From: Gammaproteobacteria bacterium
GTDB lineage: Bacteria > Pseudomonadota > Gammaproteobacteria > Pseudomonadales > Azotimanducaceae
DNA: 5,379 nt
Direction of reading: 5' to 3'
NCBI GenBank assembly: GCA_026706425.1
Contig: JAPOYW010000084.1
Location: forward strand, 1 to 5,379
Positions within the stretch are counted from its first letter, which is position 1, and each line of letters begins with the position of its first letter. Under the pieces are notes generated by a model. That model was not told the DNA's origin and did no database searches. It saw nothing but the letters and a program-made list of their open reading frames with translations. A program made the position numbers and the translations under genes. Positions 1 through 5,373 of the stretch are shown piece by piece.

Positions 1-1736
1 CGATGGACATCGAACGTGCCTTGCAACCGCAGGCCCGAGTCGAGACGATGCACCTCCCCGTCTGCCAGGAGGAAGATCTCAATCTCCGCGTCGCCATCAA
101 CGTCGCCAACAGCGATTCCCGCAACCATGCTTCCCGCCGAATAGGTGGAAGTCTTGACGAACTCTTCGGAGTCGGCCGCGCGAGTCATCGTGTGCAAATC
201 CGATCCGTCGGAAACGAGGATCTCCGGCGTGGCATCCCCGTCGAGGTCAATCACTTCCATCGCTTTGCTTCGCTCCAGGAACTGGTTGCCACTGTCCCAG
301 ATCGGCGATTCTCCCAAGATGTCGAATACCAGGACGGAAGGTGGTGCGAATACGAACAGGTCATCGATGCCATCATCATTGACGTCGCCGCTTCCCAAGG
401 CAACTGCGCGGTGATGTCGCGGAGACGTCCACTCGGCGTGTTGCCCGAAGACGTCGTAGACGCTCGTAATCTCCCAGAAGTCGGGACCAGGGTCGGCCAA
501 CCCGACCATTACCTCGTCAATACCGTCGTGATCGTAGTCCGCAACATGAACTGCCGGGGAATCCGTCCTCCCGTGAATCCAGTCCCCACCCAGTTCAGGG
601 CTGATTTCAACATCCCCCTCCCCGGTCATGGCAACGAGGCGCGTCGGACCCCAGCCGTCGTTGGTTGTTGGCGCAACGAAGACCTGTGCCGTTCCTTCCA
701 ACGGGTCGCTGGCGGATTGACCGCCCACAAAGGGCCCGTCGAGTTGAACACCTCTGGTCGTCCATTCGTTTTGCACGTGGGGATATAGTCCAACAACCGT
801 GAACTCGTCTGGACCGTACCCGTGCGTCGCTCCCCAGACGATCTCGACATCTCCATCATTGTCGACGTCTCCAGCCGTCAAGGACCTCGGACTCAGATAA
901 TTCTGTTCGTACTCGAAAAGCTTGTCGAACGATCCGTTGGTGGAGTCGTAGCCGTACGCGTGCAGAGCACCGTCGTCGTAGAAGGCGATTTCGTCGCTTC
1001 CGTCATCGTCGATGTCACTCGCGGTGACGTGGCCGGCGCCCCTTCCGATTTCACCGATCGAACTTTTGGCCACGGCGCTATACGCGATGGCGCGCGAGTC
1101 CTCGGATACCACAATCTCGGCGACTCCGTCACCGTCGATGTCGCCAACGGCAAACCAACGTTGGAAGTTCCCGTCGATGGACCATTCCGTCTCGGAGGTT
1201 GAGCCGTCGAGTATGTGCATGGCAGAAAATGTCCTGACCACGACCTCCAGCGCGGAGTCGCCATCTACATTACCTATGCCAATGGCCGTTCCACCGCCGA
1301 CGACATCTAGTTCGGTGACTTTCCGTCGCCAAAGCTCCTCGAATCCGTCGGCGGCAATCACGACCAGGTAGTACTCGTTGGGGAAAAAAACGGCAAGGCA
1401 CACCAACTCCAAGGACCCGTCGTCGTCGAGGTCGGCCACTTTCATGTCCTCGCAGTTCACCGCGGTACTCCGTTCCGCGATCCGGGACGCCACCTCCACA
1501 CTGTCCACCACCCGACGTTCTACCCCGTCGAGCCTGACGATCCGATACCATGTATGCACGAATATCTCATGGCGACCATCGCCGTCCACATCTCCGGTGG
1601 CCACCGACCTTGCGGACAGGAACGGATGCGCCCAGGTTTGACGGTAGTGCTCACCGTCGAATTCAAGCTCGTACGCCGCGTAGCCGGACGCCACCATCAT
1701 CTCCTGTCGGCCATCGCCGTCGAAGTCGCCGACAAC
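1..1736 (-). repeat. FG-GAP/VCBS protein repeat region, at least 11 calcium-loop motifs
   Basis: Residues 518-1095 are a tandem series, each repeat carrying an Asp-rich loop followed by an acidic residue and a hydrophobic strand: GDFDGDGRQE, GDVDGDGRHE, ADLDDDGSLE, GNVDGDSALE, GDIDGDGVAE, SDIDDDGSDE, GDVDNDGDVE, ADYDHDGIDE, GDVNDDGIDD, IDLDGDATPE, GDVDGDAEIE. Spacings are mostly 42-54 residues. One gap of 110 residues between the seventh and eighth motifs holds a blade without a full loop (around APTTNDGWGP, residues 872-881). Eleven motifs exceed one seven-blade propeller, so two propellers or an open array is likely. The series continues beyond the window. DNA-level copies are diverged, which argues for an old repeat array. 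Confidence 0.9.
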
Positions 1737-3287
1737 CGGCCCGCCCGGTTCTCTCGGAACCTTGATGTCCGTCCGGAGCAACGGGTAGCTGCGCGACCGG
1801 TCTTCGACCCGAATCGAACCGGATGCCGCGCGCGCGTCTGGAACGTCAGCGGATACGCCCCAATTCACCTCCATGGTCCGCCCGAACATGGGACCGCCCG
1901 CCTCCCAGGCGACATCACCGGATACCGGATCCACCGTCATCCCGGCAGGTCCATGATCGATCACGAATTGCAGTTCATCGACGGGGTCGCCGTCGGGATC
2001 GGAAGCTACGGCCCGGAAGGCTAGCCGCGCCCCATGCATGACGGAATCCGGCGGAGACGGAACATCCACCACGACCGGTGCGTCCACAATCGTCGTCGAT
2101 GCCGATCCCCTGGCCGTTACGATGCCGTCGGACACGGACAAGTTGACCGTGATGACGTCGTCCTTCGTGGTCTGATCCGATGCCAGGTACTCGCCATCGT
2201 GGCCATCGATCCGATTGCCGTTCCGAAGCCACTCCATGGTCGTCAACAACTCATCGTCGTCCGGGTTCGAAACCTCGTACGCTACGTTTAGCTCATCCGT
2301 GGTGTCCGGGCCATCGGGGAGGATTCGGACGTTCGTCAATTCATGCGCTCGATTCGGAGCCAGATTCACCAGCCCGCCACCCATGAACGATCTCCAACGA
2401 ACGGTTGTTTTCGACCCGAACCGTCCGGTTCCGTTTGGATCGACTTGGTACTCGGCATGCTCGCGAACCAGAGCGGAATCGGAGGAAGGCGCGACGCGCA
2501 AGGCCGACGTGTCCGCGTTCAATTCGAAGACACCCCCTTTGGGAAAACGTCCCCGAACGCCAGAGAACTCCTCTGTCGTCCGAAAGGAGAACGATCCACC
2601 CAAGCTGCCGCTTTCGAGGTTCCCGTCTATCGCTACGGTATAGTTGCGGAAATCGACAACCACCTTCTCCACACTGGTGGCCGACATGCGGTCCGTCGTG
2701 CCATCGTCGTGGGACTCGGTGCAAGAAGCGTCGTTGAAGGACCATGACTCCGGATTTCCGCCGAGATGCACAAGATCGAATGTGCAGCTAACGTCCGACC
2801 CGCCAAGCTCCTCGCTGAACTCGACCGGTCCCTCGATCTCGAATGCGACCAGAGACCCCGTCTCTACTCGTTCCACAACCAGTTCAGCATCAAAGGATCC
2901 CCCGGTACAGCTATGACCGAACTTGATCAGATCATCCTGGGAGATGACGTTGTCTTCGTCGTTGTCTACGTGCGTCCATATCATCGAGAGAAACGGATTG
3001 TTCGGACAAGATGTTCGGTAATCCCCATTGCCCCGTAACAGGCTGTATGCGCCCAATCCAATCGATTCCCCTGCGCTCACCATTCCTTCGATCAATCCGA
3101 ACGTGACCCCGAGGGCGTCCTCCGCATTGGCGTCAACGAACGCGAAACCTCGCGGTTCCGGGACCGAGCCTCCATTGCCGCCCACGGAAGCGGGTCCACC
3201 CCCGGAACCGCCGCAACCTGCGAAGGCGAACAGGATCAACAGCGCAAAAGGACGGAGCCCTCCGAGCGTGACGATCCCGTCGCGCAC
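1..3287 (-). CDS. Large FG-GAP/VCBS-repeat surface lipoprotein with Ig-like domains (3' end beyond window)
   Basis: The minus frame is open for 1095 codons from GTG 3287 to the left edge, where the stop is missing. Residues 1-25 are a lipoprotein signal: basic start, hydrophobic stretch LLILFAFAG, then Cys25 as probable lipidation site. A Gly/Ser-rich tether follows (26-42). Residues ~46-310 are an unrecognised, probably beta-rich domain with Cys94, 127, 168 and 189 and an EF-hand-like loop at 108-119. Residues ~315-403 and ~404-494 look like two Ig/cadherin-like domains. From ~518 there are eleven calcium-loop motifs of the DxDGDG type (Asp/Asn at 521, 566, 619, 673, 716, 758, 807, 917, 968, 1014, 1062), spaced mostly 42-54 residues, as in FG-GAP/VCBS beta-propellers. 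Known relatives are exported adhesion or ligand-binding proteins; no catalytic motif is visible. Inference: outer-membrane or periplasmic lipoprotein that binds Ca2+ and a protein or glycan partner. The exact ligand is unknown. GTG is chosen because of the strong ribosome binding site and because it places the signal peptide at the N-terminus. Confidence 0.9.
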   Translation of the reverse strand, partial: MRDGIVTLGGLRPFALLILFAFAGCGGSGGGPASVGGNGGSVPEPRGFAFVDANAEDALGVTFGLIEGMVSAGESIGLGAYSLLRGNGDYRTSCPNNPFLSMIWTHVDNDEDNVISQDDLIKFGHSCTGGSFDAELVVERVETGSLVAFEIEGPVEFSEELGGSDVSCTFDLVHLGGNPESWSFNDASCTESHDDGTTDRMSATSVEKVVVDFRNYTVAIDGNLESGSLGGSFSFRTTEEFSGVRGRFPKGGVFELNADTSALRVAPSSDSALVREHAEYQVDPNGTGRFGSKTTVRWRSFMGGGLVNLAPNRAHELTNVRILPDGPDTTDELNVAYEVSNPDDDELLTTMEWLRNGNRIDGHDGEYLASDQTTKDDVITVNLSVSDGIVTARGSASTTIVDAPVVVDVPSPPDSVMHGARLAFRAVASDPDGDPVDELQFVIDHGPAGMTVDPVSGDVAWEAGGPMFGRTMEVNWGVSADVPDARAASGSIRVEDRSRSYPLLRTDIKVPREPGGPVVGDFDGDGRQEMMVASGYAAYELEFDGEHYRQTWAHPFLSARSVATGDVDGDGRHEIFVHTWYRIVRLDGVERRVVDSVEVASRIAERSTAVNCEDMKVADLDDDGSLELVCLAVFFPNEYYLVVIAADGFEELWRRKVTELDVVGGGTAIGIGNVDGDSALEVVVRTFSAMHILDGSTSETEWSIDGNFQRWFAVGDIDGDGVAEIVVSEDSRAIAYSAVAKSSIGEIGRGAGHVTASDIDDDGSDEIAFYDDGALHAYGYDSTNGSFDKLFEYEQNYLSPRSLTAGDVDNDGDVEIVWGATHGYGPDEFTVVGLYPHVQNEWTTRGVQLDGPFVGGQSASDPLEGTAQVFVAPTTNDGWGPTRLVAMTGEGDVEISPELGGDWIHGRTDSPAVHVADYDHDGIDEVMVGLADPGPDFWEITSVYDVFGQHAEWTSPRHHRAVALGSGDVNDDGIDDLFVFAPPSVLVFDILGESPIWDSGNQFLERSKAMEVIDLDGDATPEILVSDGSDLHTMTRAADSEEFVKTSTYSAGSMVAGIAVGDVDGDAEIEIFLLADGEVHRLDSGLRLQGTFDVH
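1806..2078 (-). other. Cadherin/He_PIG-like Ig domain 2 of the FG-GAP lipoprotein
   Basis: Residues ~404-494 include ASDPDGDPVDELQF, then GPAGMTVDPVSGDVAWEA. This follows the He_PIG / dystroglycan-type cadherin-like pattern: 'DPDGD.L.F', then 'P.GM.vd..tG.v.W'. Such domains bind Ca2+ at inter-domain junctions and are common directly before FG-GAP repeats in bacterial surface proteins. Confidence 0.7.
2079..2345 (-). other. Ig-like domain 1 of the FG-GAP lipoprotein
   Basis: Residues ~315-403 contain the pattern DELNVAYEVSNPDDDE, then MEWLRNG, then DVITVNLSVSDG. This resembles the bacterial Ig-like modules in which 'L.V.Y...D.DGD', 'W.RNG' and 'V.V.VSDG' strands recur in extracellular proteins. 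The domain is a spacer between the N-terminal domain and the propeller region. The family assignment rests on pattern recognition only. Confidence 0.6.
2931..2966 (-). other. EF-hand-like calcium loop in the N-terminal domain
   Basis: Residues 108-119 read DNDEDNVISQDD. Asp108, Asp110 and Asp112 take positions 1, 3 and 5 of an EF-hand or dockerin loop, Ile115 the hydrophobic position 8, and Asp119 position 12. The glycine usually at position 6 is Asn. Only one such loop is seen, so this is neither a full paired EF-hand nor a complete two-repeat dockerin. It probably binds one Ca2+ structurally. Confidence 0.6.
3213..3287 (-). other. Lipoprotein signal peptide and lipobox of the FG-GAP protein
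   Basis: Residues 1-25 read as a short N-region with Arg2 and Arg12, a hydrophobic core PFALLILFAFAG, and Cys25. The residues before Cys are F-A-G, close to the L-[AS]-[GA]-C lipobox, although Phe at -3 is less usual than Leu. The following GGSGGG tract is a typical flexible tether after a lipidated cysteine. This implies export by Sec, lipidation and cleavage by signal peptidase II. Residues 26-27 are Gly, not Asp, which by the enterobacterial rule would not retain the protein in the inner membrane. Confidence 0.8.
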
Positions 3288-3293
3288 GAACGA

Positions 3294-3300
3294 CTCCTTA
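3294..3300 (-). promoter_or_regulatory. Ribosome binding site of the FG-GAP lipoprotein gene
   Basis: On the minus strand TAAGGAG lies six bases before the GTG at 3287. This near-consensus Shine-Dalgarno site with ideal spacing decides the start. An in-frame GTG 22 codons upstream (3351-3353) would put a charged stretch before the signal peptide and has a poorer site. Confidence 0.85.
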
Positions 3301-3399
3301 TGGGACGGCCAAGCCTCGAATAGATGGTTCTCCCTTTCCGCGATCCGGTTCACCTCATCCGTTCCGATCGTTGCACCTCGCGATCAATGCATTCGCACT

Positions 3400-3420
3400 A
3401 TTCAAGTAGGTTTTTTGAAT
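3400..3420. promoter_or_regulatory. Interrupted palindrome ATTCAA-N9-TTGAAT, possible operator
   Basis: Perfect 6-bp arms are separated by nine bases in the AT-rich patch about 113 bases before the lipoprotein start. The symmetry and position fit a dimeric regulator site. A terminator reading is less likely because the T run lies inside the loop and the stem is AT-rich and weak. Only the symmetry is seen; the regulator is unknown. Confidence 0.3.
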
Positions 3421-3451
3421 CTGGCGACACGCTTTGGATTGCGCTTCGCGT

Positions 3452-3631
3452 TCAGGAGCTTAACGGACAGGGGTTTTGGACGCCAGCCCGCAAGGGAACG
3501 ACGTGATCGAGCCTGCTGTTGATTCCGTCGGGCTTGTCGAGCATGGCGTTCATCTCCCGCAGCACAACAAGCGTCGTCTCGGTCGCGGAGCTGGAGTCGC
3601 GACAGGGGTCGCGCATCGGACTCGGCGTCAT
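3452..3631 (-). pseudogene. Small 59-codon ORF, possible C-terminal remnant of an interrupted gene
   Basis: Minus ATG 3631 to TGA 3452 gives 59 residues containing LVVLREMNAMLDKPDGINSR. Third codon positions in the middle part are GC-rich like real genes, and residues ~18-50 look like an ordinary soluble protein. No Shine-Dalgarno site precedes the ATG. Upstream the frame runs straight into the inverted repeat, where it meets a TAG. Two readings fit: a chance or small hypothetical ORF, or the 3' tail of a gene cut when the adjacent element inserted. No family is recognised. Confidence 0.3.
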
Positions 3632-3641
3632 CGGGAAGGAG

Positions 3642-3674
3642 TCCGGGACACACGCGAATCCGTCCTACACGGGG
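3642..3674 (-). repeat. Left 33-bp inverted repeat / REP-like end
   Basis: This is the exact reverse complement of 5341-5373. Continuing outwards to 3636 adds six bases with four matches, so 37 of 39 positions match. Read on the minus strand it carries GTAG (3665-3668 on plus as CTAC), followed by a GGAC...GTCC stem. That agrees with the GTAG tetranucleotide known to precede the REP hairpins bound by RAYT proteins. On the plus strand the outer edge also forms a GTCC-G-GGAC palindrome. Confidence 0.85.
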
Positions 3675-3966
3675 CCGGGCGGAGGGCACAGGCGGCCCGC
3701 AGGGATGGGAACATGCGCGTTGATGATCGCACGCGGCTGCAGGACGGCTGCTTCCAACCAGGCGGGCTTGGCCGGACACGGGCGTTCGAAACAGGCACGG
3801 CTGTCCAGGTTGGCCCGCCGAGAGCAGGTCGGCATTGCTCCGGCGGGCACCGGAACGGGGACGCGGAGGACGTTGCCAGCGGCCGCGAGCGTGCTTTTCC
3901 CGAGTTCCGGAGGGGCGGCGGAGGGGCTCGGCGCGCGGCGGTCGCTGGGCTGGTCGCGCCCCGGCC
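3675..3966. other. Non-coding GC-rich stretch between transposase stop and left repeat
   Basis: About 290 bases separate the transposase stop from the left repeat. Several frames stay open because of high GC, but none shows a start with a binding site or recognisable protein features. The stretch contains one copy of the inner motif (3897-3911). No rho-independent terminator was found after the transposase. Confidence 0.5.
3897..3911 (-). repeat. Single inverted copy related to the right-side tandem repeat
   Basis: On the minus strand this reads TCCGGAACTCGGGAA. It shares TCCGGAACTC exactly and 12 of 15 positions overall with the tandem unit at 5270-5329, which is on the plus strand. The two motifs therefore flank the transposase gene as a second, inner inverted pair. 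A 10-base match could still be chance in GC-rich DNA. Confidence 0.4.
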
Positions 3967-5148
3967 TCAGGCGGGCAGGGGCGTCTCCCGGAACTGCATG
4001 GTCCGGTCGGCAAGCCACCGCCGCAGGGCCGGCCCGTCGCCGAAGGCGCGCTGCCGCCTGCGGAGCACCGTCGTCCGGGCCAGCCACCGGCTCACCCCGT
4101 CCGCACGATCCGCCGACCGCCCGGCGTCCGCCCCGGCCATGGCCCGCACCAGGTCGATGTACTCCGCCAGGGTGAAGTGGGGAGGCGGCCGTCGGCGCGG
4201 TCGCCCGGGCTCCTCCGCCGGGCCGCCCGGTTCGGGCCCGGAGGACTTTTCCGTGGATTCCGCCGCGGGCGCTCCGGATTCTGCGACGGGCGCGTCGGTC
4301 CCGACTTCGCGGGGATCCCCTCGCGCGGCCTCCTGCGGCTCGCCTTCGGACGGGCGCCCGGTCCCGACGGCCGCCAGATCGAAGGTCACCGTTTCGCCGT
4401 CGACCTGCGACTCGACGGCGACGACGGCGACCGGCGGGGATCCGGCAGGCGGCGCCCGCCCGTCGAGCCCGGACACGACCGGGCGCAGGTAGTCGGCCAG
4501 CGCCTCGGCGCTGTTCACCTGCAGGCGCTCGCCGATCGACGTGTCGCGGATCTCCTCGATGCGCTTGGCCAGCTCCGCCCGCACCGGGTTGAGATCGACG
4601 TACGCCATGGCGGCGATCAGCGCCTCCTCGGTCAGCAGCGCACCCGAGTAGAAGCGCTGCTCGAAGAAGTGCCCGGTGCAGTCGTCCTCGAGGTTGGCGC
4701 GCCGTGCGATGGGCTGCTTGAGGTGCTTCATGAAGTGCGACATGGAGCCCAGCGTGGCCCGGGCGCGCGCCACGCGGCCCGGGTCGTCCAGAATCAGCTC
4801 GCGGCGCTCCGGCTTGAGGGCCTCGACGACCTCGCCGCGCTCGGTGGGCGGGAAGGCCTCGACCCAGCGCCGCGCCACCTCGTCGTCGCTCCAGCCGCGC
4901 CCGGCGAGCGGGTCGTGGCGCAGCACCAGGTGGAAGTGGTTGCTGAGCACGGTGTAGGCGTACACGTCGACCGCGAAGCACGGCGCGATCCGCATGAGGC
5001 GCTGCACGAGCCAGGCGCGGCGGTAGGAGTAGTCGCGGCCGTCGTGCTCGTCGACGCCGCACAGGAAGGCGCGGCGCACGCAGCGCGACACGAGGTGGTA
5101 GTCGCACTCGTTCGCCGGATCGACCAGCAGATGCCGCGGGGTTGCCAT
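3967..5148 (-). CDS. REP-associated tyrosine transposase (Y1_Tnp, HUH superfamily) with C-terminal extension
   Basis: The 393-residue product belongs to the IS200-like Y1 single-strand transposases, specifically the RAYT group that nicks and joins REP-type hairpin DNA. Visible marks are the N-terminal SRCVRRAFLCG (21-31), typical of this subtype; the metal-binding HUH motif His71-Phe-His73 in SNHFHLVLR; DDCTGHFFEQRF (155-166); and AYVDLNPVRAEL (182-193), where Tyr183 aligns with the catalytic tyrosine of the YIxxNPV motif. All key residues are present, so the enzyme looks intact. The catalytic part ends near 225. A Pro/Gly/Ala/Glu-rich low-complexity linker (228-320) follows, then a basic, helical C-terminal piece (324-388) with LRRRQRAF. 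ATG 5148 matches the usual family start, but no good Shine-Dalgarno site is seen, so expression may be weak. The gene stands alone between the inverted repeats, convergent with nothing and not in an operon. Confidence 0.92.
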   Translation of the reverse strand: MATPRHLLVDPANECDYHLVSRCVRRAFLCGVDEHDGRDYSYRRAWLVQRLMRIAPCFAVDVYAYTVLSNHFHLVLRHDPLAGRGWSDDEVARRWVEAFPPTERGEVVEALKPERRELILDDPGRVARARATLGSMSHFMKHLKQPIARRANLEDDCTGHFFEQRFYSGALLTEEALIAAMAYVDLNPVRAELAKRIEEIRDTSIGERLQVNSAEALADYLRPVVSGLDGRAPPAGSPPVAVVAVESQVDGETVTFDLAAVGTGRPSEGEPQEAARGDPREVGTDAPVAESGAPAAESTEKSSGPEPGGPAEEPGRPRRRPPPHFTLAEYIDLVRAMAGADAGRSADRADGVSRWLARTTVLRRRQRAFGDGPALRRWLADRTMQFRETPLPA

Positions 5149-5269
5149 GGGGGAATAGTCCGCGATCCGGGCAGGCGGCGGTATCGCCGAATTGCCATGG
5201 CCGGCGTGGGAAACACCGGCATCGGCGCGTGCGAAATCGGCCCGGCTCCTCGTGGGATGGAATCGCTTG
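5149..5269 (-). promoter_or_regulatory. Leader region of the transposase gene with a small hairpin
   Basis: This 121-base stretch precedes the transposase start on the minus strand. CGGCG (5176-5180) and CGCCG (5185-5189) can form a 5-bp stem with a GTAT loop in the leader. The nine-base string TTGCCATGG occurs twice, over the start codon (5142-5150) and 50 bases upstream (5192-5200). The upstream copy offers an out-of-frame ATG. No convincing sigma70 promoter was identified. Confidence 0.35.
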
Positions 5270-5329
5270 TGTCCGGAACTCCGAATTCATGTCCGGAACT
5301 CCGAATTCATGTCCGGAACTCCGAAATCT
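5270..5329 (+). repeat. Three-copy 20-bp tandem repeat next to the right end
   Basis: The unit TGTCCGGAACTCCGAATTCA occurs at 5270-5289 and 5290-5309 identically, and at 5310-5329 with two changes near its end. Each unit contains the palindromes TCCGGA and GAATTC (the latter lost in the third unit) and a CGGA-AC-TCCG dyad. The array lies between the transposase leader and the right inverted repeat, eleven bases from the latter. It could be a protein binding array, for the transposase or a regulator, or simply a replication-slippage product. Confidence 0.9.
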
Positions 5330-5340
5330 CACCGCACCCG

Positions 5341-5373
5341 CCCCGTGTAGGACGGATTCGCGTGTGTCCCGGA
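5341..5373 (+). repeat. Right 33-bp inverted repeat / REP-like end
   Basis: This copy mirrors 3642-3674 with no mismatch over 33 bases, and similarity continues to the last base of the window (5379). GTAG lies at 5347-5350. GGAC (5350-5353) can pair with GTCC (5366-5369), and inner ACG/CGT can add to an imperfect hairpin. It lies 193 bases upstream of the transposase start. The true outer end may be outside the window. Confidence 0.85.

Larger units (their letters stand above)
3288..3451. other. Intergenic leader upstream of the lipoprotein gene
   Basis: This stretch holds the upstream region of the lipoprotein gene. Apart from the ribosome binding site and the ATTCAA palindrome it has no convincing coding content: the minus frame in phase with the lipoprotein is closed by a TGA at about 3385. 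It is the most AT-rich part of the window (around 3380-3420), as expected of a promoter region, but no clear sigma70 -35/-10 pair could be picked. Confidence 0.5.
3642..5373 (-). mobile_element. REP-associated tyrosine transposase element (REPtron-like) bounded by 33-bp inverted repeats
   Basis: A 1732-bp unit is delimited by a perfect 33-bp inverted repeat (3642-3674 and 5341-5373) and contains a single complete Y1/HUH transposase gene. It is visibly more GC-rich than the lipoprotein gene beside it. Y1 transposases of the IS200/IS605 group normally recognise subterminal hairpins, not terminal inverted repeats. Their domesticated relatives (RAYTs), however, are typically flanked by inverted REP sequences, and that arrangement fits best. 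No target-site duplication can be judged because the right repeat reaches the window edge. Whether the unit still moves is not shown. Confidence 0.7.

Noticed and set aside
3..788. Plus-strand open frame of 261 codons
   Set aside because: It is antisense to the FG-GAP repeats. Its composition (VDVA, VEVN-type strings) is what reversed Asp/Gly codons give, it lacks a ribosome binding site, and the minus frame carries clear motifs.
2931..2966. Complete dockerin or paired EF-hand domain
   Set aside because: Only one calcium loop is found; no second loop with the right spacing occurs in the N-terminal domain.
3351..3353. Alternative GTG start of the lipoprotein gene, 22 codons upstream
   Set aside because: It would place a charged, non-hydrophobic stretch before the signal peptide, and its upstream site is weaker than TAAGGAG before 3287.
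3400..3420. Rho-independent terminator
   Set aside because: The stem is six AT-rich pairs and the T run lies in the loop, not after the stem, so it would not terminate transcription.
3476..4492. Plus open frame of 338 codons
   Set aside because: It spans the inverted repeat and the antisense of the transposase, has Arg/Ser/Pro-rich composition and no recognisable domain.
5270..5329. CRISPR array
   Set aside because: The three units are contiguous with no spacers and only 20 bp long, and no cas gene is present.
3665..5332. Minus open frame of 555 codons overlapping the transposase
   Set aside because: It runs out of frame through the transposase gene, is extremely Arg/Ala/Pro-rich, and starts inside the 20-bp tandem repeat. 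It is a high-GC shadow.
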